From: Paenibacillus sp. FSL R5-0345
GTDB taxonomy: Bacteria; Bacillota; Bacilli; Paenibacillales; Paenibacillaceae
NCBI RefSeq assembly: GCF_000758585.1
Contig: NZ_CP009281.1
Coordinates: forward strand, 4,712,001 to 4,776,000
Length of the DNA stretch: 64,000 bases
Reading direction: 5' to 3'
Shown here one piece after another: positions 16,079 to 24,220 of this stretch. Under the pieces are notes generated by a model. The model saw only the letters and a list, made by a program, of their open reading frames with translations. It made no database searches and was not told the origin of the DNA. How positions within the stretch are numbered: position 1 is the first letter of the stretch; each line of letters begins with the position of its first letter. The position numbers and the translations under genes are program-made.

Positions 16079-16597
16079 TTATCGGCGATCCTTAGGACCT
16101 CCGACGAAAGCCTGCTCTGTAGTATCAAGATTGTAGGCGGTATGAAGCGCCTGAATGATTGAAGGCAAATTGCCTGATTCAATGACGCAAGATACTTTGA
16201 TCTCAGACGTACTTACCATCTTGATGCTCACACCCTCTTGGGAGAGTACATCAAACATTTGAGCCGCAACCCCTGGATGGCTGACCATACCCGCGCCAAC
16301 GATGGACACCTTCACCAGGTTATCCTCAGACGTAACTTCACGGTAAGGCAACGTTTTATGAATTTGCTTAATTACTTCTTTCGCACGATCCAGCTCATCA
16401 AGAGAGACCGTAAATGAGAAGTCAGCCTGCTCATTTTGTACACCGCTTTGTACAATAATGTCAACGTTAACGCCCTCTTCAGCCAATTTGCCGAAGACTT
16501 GAGCAAGCACGCCCGGAACATCAGGCACTCCTAGAATACTTACACGTGCTACGTTCTTGTCATACGCAATACCACTTACTACGACTCCTTGCTCCAT
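16079..16597 (-). CDS. lysC: Aspartate kinase beta chain (internal start)
   Basis: An internal in-frame ATG at 16597 (MEQGVVVSGIAYDKNVARV) is preceded by AAGGAGG with eight-base spacing, a textbook Shine-Dalgarno inside the coding region. It would give a 172-residue protein containing both ACT domains. B. subtilis aspartokinase II is known to be an alpha2beta2 enzyme whose beta chain arises from just such an in-frame internal start. Inferred here from sequence position only. Confidence 0.65.
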   Translation of the reverse strand: MEQGVVVSGIAYDKNVARVSILGVPDVPGVLAQVFGKLAEEGVNVDIIVQSGVQNEQADFSFTVSLDELDRAKEVIKQIHKTLPYREVTSEDNLVKVSIVGAGMVSHPGVAAQMFDVLSQEGVSIKMVSTSEIKVSCVIESGNLPSIIQALHTAYNLDTTEQAFVGGPKDRR

Positions 16598-17332
16598 GCT
16601 TGCTTCCTCCTTCACAACGGTACCTTCATTATGATTAAAGCTCGATCTGACGACCAGCTTAACTTGATGACGCTTAGCGTACTCCACTGCACGTGGATGT
16701 AGTACAGCTGCTCCCAGATTGGCAAGCTCTAGCATTTCATCGTAAGAAATCTCCTTCAGCTTACGCGCTGTCTTCACGATACGTGGATCTGTGGAATAGA
16801 TACCATCAACATCGGTATAAATCTCGCATACGTCTGCTTGAATCGCAGCAGCCAATGCTACAGCTGTTGTGTCCGAACCTCCACGTCCTAATGTGGTGAT
16901 CTCACCTTCCACAGTCATTCCCTGAAAGCCTGCAACGATCACGATCTGTTCACGTTCCAAAGAGGCTAATACACGACGTGGGTCAATTTCATTGATACGA
17001 GCTCTGCCGTGAGTTTCGTCTGTCCGGAATCCGGCCTGCCATCCTGTATAAGAAACTGCATTCCGCCCGATCCCATGCAGGGCAATGGATAATAGAGCGA
17101 CGGAGATTTGTTCACCTGTCGTCATCAACATATCCATTTCACGCGCGGGCGGCTGCCCGTTTAATTGCTTCGCCGTATCGATCAAATCATCTGTTGTATC
17201 CCCCATTGCAGATACAACCACAACGCAGCGATGTCCCTCATCTTGCTTGTCTGCGATGCGCTTAGCGACGCGTTTCATACGTTCAGTGTCGCCGACGGAG
17301 CTGCCTCCGAATTTCATAACATAAAGTGACAA
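16079..17332 (-). CDS. lysC: Aspartate kinase (alpha chain)
   Basis: 417 residues if initiated at TTG (17332; MSLYVMKFGGSSVGD), about ten bases after GGGGAG; a GTG at 17344 is too close to that RBS. Kinase domain with KFGGSSVG, TTLGRGGSDTTAVALAAA and YTDVDGIYSTDP, then two ACT domains (about 265-335 and 345-405) that sense amino acids. It phosphorylates aspartate, the first step to lysine, threonine, methionine and dipicolinate. Size and architecture match the lysine-sensitive B. subtilis LysC (aspartokinase II). No lysine riboswitch was recognised upstream. Confidence 0.93.
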   Translation of the reverse strand: MSLYVMKFGGSSVGDTERMKRVAKRIADKQDEGHRCVVVVSAMGDTTDDLIDTAKQLNGQPPAREMDMLMTTGEQISVALLSIALHGIGRNAVSYTGWQAGFRTDETHGRARINEIDPRRVLASLEREQIVIVAGFQGMTVEGEITTLGRGGSDTTAVALAAAIQADVCEIYTDVDGIYSTDPRIVKTARKLKEISYDEMLELANLGAAVLHPRAVEYAKRHQVKLVVRSSFNHNEGTVVKEEASMEQGVVVSGIAYDKNVARVSILGVPDVPGVLAQVFGKLAEEGVNVDIIVQSGVQNEQADFSFTVSLDELDRAKEVIKQIHKTLPYREVTSEDNLVKVSIVGAGMVSHPGVAAQMFDVLSQEGVSIKMVSTSEIKVSCVIESGNLPSIIQALHTAYNLDTTEQAFVGGPKDRR

Positions 17333-17465
17333 AGTCCCATTCACTCCCCATATCGGTCTATGTAGTTGCTTCTAATCGGTTTCCCGCTTTAAATCAGTAT
17401 AATACGAAAACAGTGCCTTGCGTTAATGGTTTCACAAAAAAATTATTAATTTCCATACTGGATTC

Positions 17466-17492
17466 AAAAAAGATAAGATCGCCATCGATCTT
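17466..17492 (-). terminator. Second terminator between efp and lysC
   Basis: AAGATCG-ATGG-CGATCTT stem, then ATCTTTTTT on the minus strand. It lies downstream of the 19-codon ORF at 17508-17567 and upstream of the lysC promoter region, so it ends a very short transcription unit or is an efp back-up terminator. Confidence 0.7.
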
Positions 17493-17507
17493 TAGTCTGG
17501 CCTTATT

Positions 17508-17567
17508 TTACTCATCTTCCAATATTTTAATGCGAGCTTGTTCGACAAACAAGAACCCTAACACCAT
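17508..17567 (-). CDS. Possible 19-residue small protein
   Basis: Short frame MVLGFLFVEQARIKILEDE, stop TAA. AAAGGA lies seven bases before the ATG, a good Shine-Dalgarno. It sits between the efp terminator (17585-17618) and another terminator (17466-17492). Composition is a hydrophobic start and charged tail. No family recognised. It could be a translated read-through leader, a genuine small protein, or chance. Confidence 0.3.
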   Translation of the reverse strand: MVLGFLFVEQARIKILEDE

Positions 17568-17584
17568 CGTCCATTCCTTTACAT

Positions 17585-17618
17585 TAAAAAACCTCCACCG
17601 TATAAACGGGGAGGTTAT
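17585..17618 (-). terminator. efp terminator
   Basis: AACCTCC(C)CCGT...ACGGTGGAGGTT stem followed by TTTTTT on the minus strand, about 30 bases after the efp stop. Confidence 0.85.
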
Positions 17619-17649
17619 TCTAATCATATCTAAGTTATTATTCTGCTGC

Positions 17650-18207
17650 CTACGCGCGGGAGATATATTTACCTTCACGAGTATCAATGAGCAGGATATC
17701 TTCTTCGTTGATAAACAATGGAACCTGTACGCTATGACCAGTTTCAAGCTTGGCCGATTTCGTAGCACCTTGAGCCGTGTTTCCTTTAACGCCAGGCTCA
17801 GTTTCAACAACCTTCAACTCTACGCTGGTAGGAAGATTGATTCCGAGAATCTCGCCTTTGTAACTAACGATGTTTACAGTCATGTTCTCTTTAAGGAAAT
17901 TCAATTCCCATTCCAATTGCTTTTCAGACAATTCGAATTGGTCATAAGTTTCGTTATCCATGAATACATGGTCCGATCCGCTTGCATATAGATATTGTAC
18001 GCCACGGTTTTCGATAATAGCACGGCCAATTGTTTCACCTGCACGGAATGTGCGCTCTACTGTATTACCGTTACGCAAGTTCTTAAGCTTGGAGCGAACG
18101 AATGCTGCGCCTTTACCTGGCTTAACGTGTTGGAAATCAATAACGGTAAAAATATCTCCTTCTACCTCTACGGTCAAACCTGTCTTAAAATCATTTACTG
18201 AAATCAC
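17650..18207 (-). CDS. efp: Translation elongation factor P
   Basis: 185 residues from GTG (18207; MISVNDFKTGLTVEVEGD), preceded by GGAGGGA; identical in length to B. subtilis EF-P. Three OB-like domains; the modification loop HVKPGKGAAFVRSKLKNL carries Lys32, the residue modified in B. subtilis. C-terminal GHSVQVPLFINEEDILLIDTREGKYISRA is typical. EF-P relieves ribosome stalling at polyproline. The Xaa-Pro peptidase gene is 47 bases upstream, as in B. subtilis yqhT-efp. Confidence 0.98.
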   Translation of the reverse strand: MISVNDFKTGLTVEVEGDIFTVIDFQHVKPGKGAAFVRSKLKNLRNGNTVERTFRAGETIGRAIIENRGVQYLYASGSDHVFMDNETYDQFELSEKQLEWELNFLKENMTVNIVSYKGEILGINLPTSVELKVVETEPGVKGNTAQGATKSAKLETGHSVQVPLFINEEDILLIDTREGKYISRA

Positions 18208-18254
18208 TAAAAATCCCTCCAAAATTCATAATTAATCTAATACATCCCGCTTAC

Positions 18255-19325
18255 TTACAGTACTGTATATTCTTTAGACGAATGGGTCAGCAACGAAATT
18301 CCGCTCTCCGTGATCACAATGTCGTCTTCAATACGTACTCCGCCAATTCCTGGCAAATAGATACCAGGCTCTACAGTTACGACCATCCCCGGCTGCATAA
18401 CATCGTCACTAAGTTTGGACAAACGCGGCCACTCATGAACTTCCATTCCAAGTCCATGACCCGTGCTGTGTCCAAATTGTTCACCATATCCGTAGCTAGC
18501 AATGATATCACGTGCCAAGGCATCGCATTCCCGTCCAGTCATACCCGGTTTGATATGTGCTAACGTATGTAGCTGAGCTTCCAGCACAATATCATAAATC
18601 TCTTTCAGCTTCGGATCCGGCGCTCCGAGTGCGATGGTTCTTGTCACATCTGAGCAATAGCCATCAAGTAATGCACCGAAATCAAGGGTAATGAATTCAT
18701 TGCCTTGAATTACACGGCTGCTTGCTACTCCGTGTGGCATGGACGAACGTTCGCCTGAAGCAACAATCGTATCAAACGATGAAGAAGTTGCACCATGGGT
18801 ACGCATATAAAATTCCATTTCCAAATCAACATCGCGTTCAGTCATGCCCGGCTTGATCACGTTCAGAATATGACTGAATGTAGCATCGGCCAGATCTGCT
18901 GCACGTTGCATAACGGCAAGCTCTTCCTCATCCTTGAACATACGAAGGTCTTCCACGGCCTTGGAAACTGGGACTAACACTGCCGGCTTAAGTGCTTCTG
19001 CATATGAGGTGTACGCGCTGAATGAAACATCATCCTGTTCGAAACCGATACGTACTTCTTTACCAGAAGGCAGAAGCTCGCGTACTGTATCAATGAACTT
19101 AGTTGCATGTTCTACAACTTTTACCCCCACTGCTTGGTCCGCGGCCTGTGTCATATACCTGAAGTCAGTCAGCAGATAACAATCATCACTTGTCACCAGT
19201 ACATAACCGGACGATCCGGTAAATCCACTTAAATAGCGGCGGTTATAACCGCTAGTTATCAACATTGCTTCCAATCCTTGATCCTGCAAAACCTTACGCA
19301 GCTTGGAGACACGCTTGTTACCCAT
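18255..19325 (-). CDS. M24 family Xaa-Pro aminopeptidase
   Basis: 356 residues from MGNKRVSKLRKVLQDQGLEAMLI (GAGAGGAGA fits this ATG better than the one two codons earlier). Creatinase-like N-terminal domain (1-130) and pita-bread metallopeptidase domain with metal ligands in LDFGALLDGYCSDVTRT, GHSTGHGLGMEVHE, VTVEPGIYLPG and RIEDDIV. Cytoplasmic dipeptide/oligopeptide hydrolase acting before proline. Orthologue of B. subtilis YqhT by position beside efp. Confidence 0.95.
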   Translation of the reverse strand: MGNKRVSKLRKVLQDQGLEAMLITSGYNRRYLSGFTGSSGYVLVTSDDCYLLTDFRYMTQAADQAVGVKVVEHATKFIDTVRELLPSGKEVRIGFEQDDVSFSAYTSYAEALKPAVLVPVSKAVEDLRMFKDEEELAVMQRAADLADATFSHILNVIKPGMTERDVDLEMEFYMRTHGATSSSFDTIVASGERSSMPHGVASSRVIQGNEFITLDFGALLDGYCSDVTRTIALGAPDPKLKEIYDIVLEAQLHTLAHIKPGMTGRECDALARDIIASYGYGEQFGHSTGHGLGMEVHEWPRLSKLSDDVMQPGMVVTVEPGIYLPGIGGVRIEDDIVITESGISLLTHSSKEYTVL

Positions 19326-19399
19326 TTTCATTCTCCTCTCGAAATAGCCACATTGTATTTTAACATAGGGATATCCCCTTGAGAAGTTTTTTCGCGCCG

Positions 19400-19891
19400 T
19401 TAGGCAAGCGCTGTACTTTGCTCACGCTTCCGTTCGTCCGTATACTCGATCGCTGCTGTATATCCAATGAACATTCCCCATAGTAGAAAAATGCAGAACT
19501 CACTAATGACCGTGTTCCACGGCAGCTTGAATGGGGGCTGCATAAGAAACAATTGAGAACCAGGAATAAATATAACCGCCCACCAAAAAATGCCGTAGAC
19601 CAGCCCTGGCCAAGGTCCCTTCAGCTTGCGCAGAAGCAGTACATACAGTATGGACGCGATCACCGAAAATACGATAAAAAACATGTATCCCACGAAATGT
19701 CCGAACGCAGTTGTCAAAAACTCATGTTTAAAAAAAGGCTCTGCGATAAAACCAGGACTGACTTTGGTAAAACTGAACCAATAGGTAAGCCAGTGAAGCC
19801 CTCCCCAAATCAATCCAGAAAAAAAACCTAATTCGAGTGCAAAAAGCCAAATATTTGTATGCCCCGATTGTTGTTGATGAGATTTGCTCAT
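19400..19891 (-). CDS. yqhR: YqhR family membrane protein
   Basis: 163 residues with four hydrophobic helices (about 13-33, 60-88, 93-112, 125-150). The order yqhQ - yqhR - yqhT - efp is the B. subtilis one (aroQ absent here). Function unknown. RBS AGCGAGG. Divergent from yqhQ across a 156-base gap. Confidence 0.75.
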   Translation of the reverse strand: MSKSHQQQSGHTNIWLFALELGFFSGLIWGGLHWLTYWFSFTKVSPGFIAEPFFKHEFLTTAFGHFVGYMFFIVFSVIASILYVLLLRKLKGPWPGLVYGIFWWAVIFIPGSQLFLMQPPFKLPWNTVISEFCIFLLWGMFIGYTAAIEYTDERKREQSTALA

Positions 19892-20047
19892 GAAATTGCC
19901 TCGCTTTCTTTATTTTCAATACTGAATTATCTCTCGCTCTCTCTAGAAGATAGTATGTACAGCAAAAGGCGATCCAACTAGTAATGTCATCAAAAATTAG
20001 TTACAATGTATTATATAAATCATATTAAATACGAGAAGGTGAATTGG

Positions 20048-21046
20048 TTGTCCCAGGAAACTCCCAGTTACGGCGGCCAAGCCGTCATTGAAGGTGTCAT
20101 GTTCGGCGGTAAGCATATCAATGTAACAGCCGTACGACGCAAGAATCAGGAAATCACATTTTTAGAGGTACCCAAAACAGATAAGAGCTGGGTCACGAAA
20201 CTGCGCAAGATTCCGCTGCTTCGCGGCCTTGTCAGTATTATAGATGCCAGCGCTAAAGGCTCTAAGCACTTGAACTATTCAGCAGAATCCTACGCCGAAG
20301 ATGAATTGGAACCGGAAGATCTGGAGAAGGAAAAAGCAAAGCCGAAGAAAAAGGATGAGGGCTGGAGCTTAGGAATGATTTTTGGCGTAGCAGTAATGGG
20401 TATTCTCTCCTTCTTGTTCGGAAAGCTCATTTTTACGCTCGTACCGGTATTTGTAGAGGATTTTTTATTTAAAAATGTATTTGATAACTACGTACTGCAC
20501 AACCTCATAGAAGGCGGCATCAAAATGGTTCTCTTGCTGGTCTATTTATGGGCGATTTCTCAAACACCTGTGATCAAGCGACTGTTCCAGTATCACGGTG
20601 CAGAACACAAAGTCATCAGTGCCTTTGAAGCAGGCGAAGAACTGACTGTTCAGAACGTTCAGAAATACAGCCGTCTGCATTACCGCTGCGGAAGTAGCTT
20701 TATGATGCTTACGATTATCCTCGGGGTGATTATTTACTCCGTAGTGCCATGGGATAATCTTTGGGAACGTGTAATCCAGCGGATTATCTTGTTGCCAGTC
20801 GTAATTGGTGTATCGTTTGAAGTACTGAAGGGTACCAATGCAGTAAGAGAAGTGCCAGGTCTTAAATATCTGGGTTACCCTGGATTGTGGCTGCAGCTCC
20901 TTACAACCAAAGAGCCAAAAGACGATCAGGTAGAAGTATCTATCGCCTCTTTCAACCGTATGCGTGAGCTTGATGCTGCGATTGAAGCAAGAGGGTATAC
21001 GGAGGAAAGTATGTCCGGTGGCATATTGGATCCTGCGAAAGGATGA
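20048..21046 (+). CDS. yqhQ: YqhQ family (DUF1385) membrane protein
   Basis: About 332 residues if started at TTG (20048; MSQETPSYGGQAVIEGVMFGG), with GAGAAGGTG at proper distance; an ATG at 20006 is possible but has no RBS. DUF1385 hallmarks: GGQAVIEGVMFGG near the start, FQYHGAEHKVISAFEAGEELT and RLHYRCGSSFMML. Several membrane helices (about 110-140, 155-180, 215-240, 250-268). The conserved His/Glu/Cys residues suggest a metal-dependent membrane enzyme; substrate unknown. Next gene starts seven bases later. Confidence 0.9.
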   Translation: MSQETPSYGGQAVIEGVMFGGKHINVTAVRRKNQEITFLEVPKTDKSWVTKLRKIPLLRGLVSIIDASAKGSKHLNYSAESYAEDELEPEDLEKEKAKPKKKDEGWSLGMIFGVAVMGILSFLFGKLIFTLVPVFVEDFLFKNVFDNYVLHNLIEGGIKMVLLLVYLWAISQTPVIKRLFQYHGAEHKVISAFEAGEELTVQNVQKYSRLHYRCGSSFMMLTIILGVIIYSVVPWDNLWERVIQRIILLPVVIGVSFEVLKGTNAVREVPGLKYLGYPGLWLQLLTTKEPKDDQVEVSIASFNRMRELDAAIEARGYTEESMSGGILDPAKG

Positions 21047-21053
21047 GTGATCT

Positions 21054-21395
21054 ATGATCAGGCATGCTTTAATTTTTTGGATTACGGTTACGCTTGCGAT
21101 TTTCGGTTTTGTGATTGGAGTGTTGACTGCCCCTTTCTTTACGCTGTCGAAGCTGATTCTCCCATTAGTACTGCTCACGATCATTTATTATGCTTACAAG
21201 AAAATGGGACCAGGGAAATATGCTCGAAGCAGTAATGGATCTAAGGTTAAAGTGAAGCCTTCTCAGAAGACCATGTCAAAGGTAGCAGGAATTCGCAAGA
21301 ATCAAGCTGCACCAGGCAAACGCAAAAGCTATCCTTTCCAAGTGATCGAAGGAAGTAAAGGAAAAAATGACGATCAGCTTCCTAAGTATCACTAA
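21054..21395 (+). CDS. Hypothetical membrane protein downstream of yqhQ
   Basis: 113 residues: two membrane helices (about 6-28 and 31-48: WITVTLAIFGFVIGVLTAPFF, LILPLVLLTIIYYAY), then a basic, Lys/Ser/Gln-rich tail of about 60 residues likely in the cytoplasm or on nucleic acid/phospholipid surfaces. I do not recognise a family. It follows yqhQ by seven bases and ends in a terminator, so the two are one operon and may act together. Confidence 0.75.
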   Translation: MIRHALIFWITVTLAIFGFVIGVLTAPFFTLSKLILPLVLLTIIYYAYKKMGPGKYARSSNGSKVKVKPSQKTMSKVAGIRKNQAAPGKRKSYPFQVIEGSKGKNDDQLPKYH

Positions 21396-21409
21396 CTTCA
21401 TACCAACTC

Positions 21410-21456
21410 AAAAAAGCATCTCCACGTTTTTAAGTAACGTGCGGGATGCTTTTTTT
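21410..21456 (+). terminator. yqhQ operon terminator
   Basis: AAAAAAGCATC(CC) ... GGGATGCTTTTTTT with an internal CACGT/ACGTG stem and U-run in both directions; it also serves the convergent patatin gene. Confidence 0.87.
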
Positions 21457-21477
21457 CTATACGTCGATGCTCGCTCG

Positions 21478-22407
21478 TTATCTTGGTCGCCACTCCTTAA
21501 AGAAATCCTCCCCTGCTTTAAGTCCAGCAGCATACAATTCATCGCTTTGCGCTTTTGTAATTTGAAACTGAGTCGTCCCAATCCCAAGCGTAGGAATTTT
21601 TACCGTGCGAACAAATTTATCCCCTTCAATAAACTTCTCATCATGAGCAGAGAGCATGGTAGTTACCATAGCTTGGAGCATACTGAATGGCCCGTTGATT
21701 TTATGCGGCTGCGGATCCGTCTTACCTACCGTTTGATAACCTACCGTAGGAATTTTATTCCCTGGTTGTTTGCTACCGTTATTCTTGCCGTCAAATAGCC
21801 ACAATGGGAAATTACTCAAGAGCCCACCATCCACAACATACACAAATTGCTGAGTAAAGGATTTCCCTCTTGCTGCTTGCCCATTAAGTCTTAGCATGAC
21901 CGGATCAAAAAAATAAGGAATGCTGCAGCTCATTCGCACTGCCTTAGCCACTTCAAAATGCTCCGGAGAGATCCCATACTGCTCCAAGCCATCTGGCAAG
22001 ACTAATATCCTTCCATTTGTGATATCGGATGCGATGATGGATAATTTACCGGCAGGCAGATCACGGAAGGTGATGATTCCCTTTTTCAGTAAAAATGCTC
22101 TTACCCAGGACTCCAGGGCTTCCCCAGAATATAATCCTTTCTTCAATAACATCCGAAGCGCAGGACCAACGATAGCAGTATTGTAAACGGGACCTCGCTT
22201 CAGAAACGATGAAAAGGATGTTCCTTGGATGATTCGACACATTTCCTCCCCTTCATAGCCCGCTGCTAGTAAAGCGGCTACAATCGAACCTGAGGAGGTT
22301 CCTGCTACTCTTTTAAAAGTCCTGCCTGCCCTTTCTGTAGCTTCCACTGCTCCTGCGAGGGAAATTCCTTTTACGCCTCCTCCTTCAAAAACTGCGTTAA
22401 TCTCCAT
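21478..22407 (-). CDS. Patatin-like phospholipase
   Basis: 309 residues from MEINAVFEGGGVKGISLAGAV. Patatin hallmarks: oxyanion loop EGGGVKG, nucleophile elbow GTSSGS (Ser), and catalytic Asp in VVDGGLLSNFPLWLF. Cytoplasmic, no signal peptide, RssA-like bacterial lipid acyl hydrolase. The GGGGGA RBS lies inside the 3' arm of a hairpin (22418-22461), so translation from longer transcripts could be masked. Confidence 0.93.
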   Translation of the reverse strand: MEINAVFEGGGVKGISLAGAVEATERAGRTFKRVAGTSSGSIVAALLAAGYEGEEMCRIIQGTSFSSFLKRGPVYNTAIVGPALRMLLKKGLYSGEALESWVRAFLLKKGIITFRDLPAGKLSIIASDITNGRILVLPDGLEQYGISPEHFEVAKAVRMSCSIPYFFDPVMLRLNGQAARGKSFTQQFVYVVDGGLLSNFPLWLFDGKNNGSKQPGNKIPTVGYQTVGKTDPQPHKINGPFSMLQAMVTTMLSAHDEKFIEGDKFVRTVKIPTLGIGTTQFQITKAQSDELYAAGLKAGEDFFKEWRPR

Positions 22408-22417
22408 ACACAAAAAT

Positions 22418-22461
22418 CCCCCGTTTCCATAGATTCTATTGCTTATCTATGAGCACGGGGG
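22418..22461 (-). terminator. Hairpin terminator overlapping patatin RBS
   Basis: CCCCCGT-(GCT)-CATAGAT ... ATCTATG-(GAA)-ACGGGGG followed by ATTTTT on the minus strand. It lies 35 bases after the GHL10 glycosidase stop and its GGGGG arm is the Shine-Dalgarno of the following patatin gene, so it may both terminate and occlude ribosome binding. Confidence 0.75.
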
Positions 22462-22496
22462 AACATTCATGACACCTTATAAATAACAGTTACCTA

Positions 22497-24128
22497 TTAG
22501 GACTTAAAATAAAAGGTCAATAAGCTCGACAATCCGAACGGATTGCGGACTACGACGTCATTCGCTCTGAACATAATACTACCTGCAACCTCTTCATACT
22601 TCTCATTATATTTGAGCTGATTAATAATTTGATCTCCACTTTGCCATTCTGCCTTTTGATCACTGGCTCCGACCTTATAACCAGCTAACCCGATGTAGAG
22701 TTTAACATTCGTATTCTCTACTTCTTTTACCCACCAATCTACTAACTTGTCATAACGCGCTGTGCTAAAGGACAGACTCCAATAAATTTGCGGAGCGACA
22801 TAATCAATCCAGCCCTGCTTAATCCATGTCCGAACATCCGCATACATGCTGTCATAAGCAGTTACCCCTGCACTAGTGTCCGAACCTGTACTATCATTTT
22901 TAATATTCCGCCATACTCCAAAAGGACTGATTCCATAAGAAGCCTTAGGTTTTACCTTATGAATCTGTTCTCCCAACTGACGGACAAATTCATTAATATT
23001 ATCTCGGCGCCAATCAGCTTTAGAAAGCTTTTTCGAATTATAGGTAGAATAAGCAGCATCATCGGCAAAAGTAACATTGGAAGGATAAAAGTAATCATCC
23101 AAATGGACACCGTCGATATCGTAACCTTTAACCACTTCCATCACCGTGTCGATGATATGTTGGCGAGCCTCTGGAATACCTGGATTAATGTATTTCTTAC
23201 CATCGGCATTCACAATCCATTCTGGATGTTCTTTTGCCACATGGTTACTTGCTAACGTTGAGGTGGAAGCATCTGTCGTTGCACGGAATGGGTTGAACCA
23301 AGCATGAAACTGCATGCCGCGGGAATGCGCAGCACTGACCATATAACTTAGAGGATCATATCCCGGATTCTTCCCTTGTGTACCCGTCAATACCTTAGAC
23401 CAAGGAACTAAAGTCGATGGATACAGACTGTCTGCTGAAGGTCTAACCTGCACAAACACAGCATTAAAGCCAACGGCTTTTAGCTTGTCTAACAAATTAT
23501 CAAACTCTTGCTTTTGCTTCGCTTCGTTTCCTGCCGAAGACGTTGAAGGCCAGTCCAGATTGAATACGGTGGAAATCCAAGCCCCCTTCATTTCCTTACT
23601 AGTCGATCCACCAGGGATAGTGGGTATCGTTGGTACTGTTGGTGTCGTTGGTGTCGTTGGTGTTCCTGGATCGACAGATTGTGGGGGTTCCGTGTTGGAG
23701 AACAAGGAGATATGCTTATTCACCTGATCCCATAACACCTGTAGTCCCAATTGCTCACTTACAAAACGAATCGGTACCATTACCCGCCCCTGCTTAATCT
23801 GCACAGATGTATCCAGCGCTACTGAGGCATCGTTTACCAAAGCATTTTTCTTGCCGCTCGTTAGCTTAAGGACCGTCTCTCCTAGAGTGATCGTTACAGT
23901 CTTATTCATTTGATTCCATACTACGCCGGCATTTAATCCATTACTGATCACACTAATGGGCACCATCGTTACATTGGAGGTTGTGATATACGGGGGCACA
24001 TCACTTACCAGAGCTTCTCCATCCAGTTCAATGGTAATTTGCACCGCTGCCGCGCGTGCACCAGGTGACCATAAAGGCAGAAACAACATAAGTACTAACA
24101 AGCTCAACATCCATTTACGATAATTCAT
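22497..24128 (-). CDS. Secreted GHL10-type glycoside hydrolase with stalk domain
   Basis: 543 residues: signal peptide (1-26, ending GARA), N-terminal copper-amine-oxidase-like stalk domain (about 30-145; VSDVPPYITTSNVTMVPISVIS, MVPIRFVSEQLGLQVLWD), a Thr/Pro linker (TPTTPTTPTVPTIPTIP), then a glycosyl-hydrolase-like 10 (DUF187) TIM barrel (about 180-540) with FNAVFVQVRPSADSLYPS, GMQFHAWFNPFRA, YDIDGVHLDDYFYP (likely acid/base Asp pair) and YVAPQIYWSL. Extracellular; substrate probably a wall or exopolysaccharide. Shares an unusual upstream element with the stalk protein at 33368-35617. Confidence 0.92.
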   Translation of the reverse strand: MNYRKWMLSLLVLMLFLPLWSPGARAAAVQITIELDGEALVSDVPPYITTSNVTMVPISVISNGLNAGVVWNQMNKTVTITLGETVLKLTSGKKNALVNDASVALDTSVQIKQGRVMVPIRFVSEQLGLQVLWDQVNKHISLFSNTEPPQSVDPGTPTTPTTPTVPTIPTIPGGSTSKEMKGAWISTVFNLDWPSTSSAGNEAKQKQEFDNLLDKLKAVGFNAVFVQVRPSADSLYPSTLVPWSKVLTGTQGKNPGYDPLSYMVSAAHSRGMQFHAWFNPFRATTDASTSTLASNHVAKEHPEWIVNADGKKYINPGIPEARQHIIDTVMEVVKGYDIDGVHLDDYFYPSNVTFADDAAYSTYNSKKLSKADWRRDNINEFVRQLGEQIHKVKPKASYGISPFGVWRNIKNDSTGSDTSAGVTAYDSMYADVRTWIKQGWIDYVAPQIYWSLSFSTARYDKLVDWWVKEVENTNVKLYIGLAGYKVGASDQKAEWQSGDQIINQLKYNEKYEEVAGSIMFRANDVVVRNPFGLSSLLTFYFKS

Positions 24129-24220
24129 AATTCCTCCCCAAATCTAAAAAATATGTATCTAAAAAAAAGAAAAAACGGATAGATCCTTCATGCAAATGAG
24201 AGAATGCCTCCTTGAAAAAA

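Noticed and set aside
17333..17507. Lysine riboswitch (L-box) before lysC
   Set aside because: Looked for its conserved blocks and pairing pattern; none recognised, and a terminator hairpin lies too close to fit the full aptamer.
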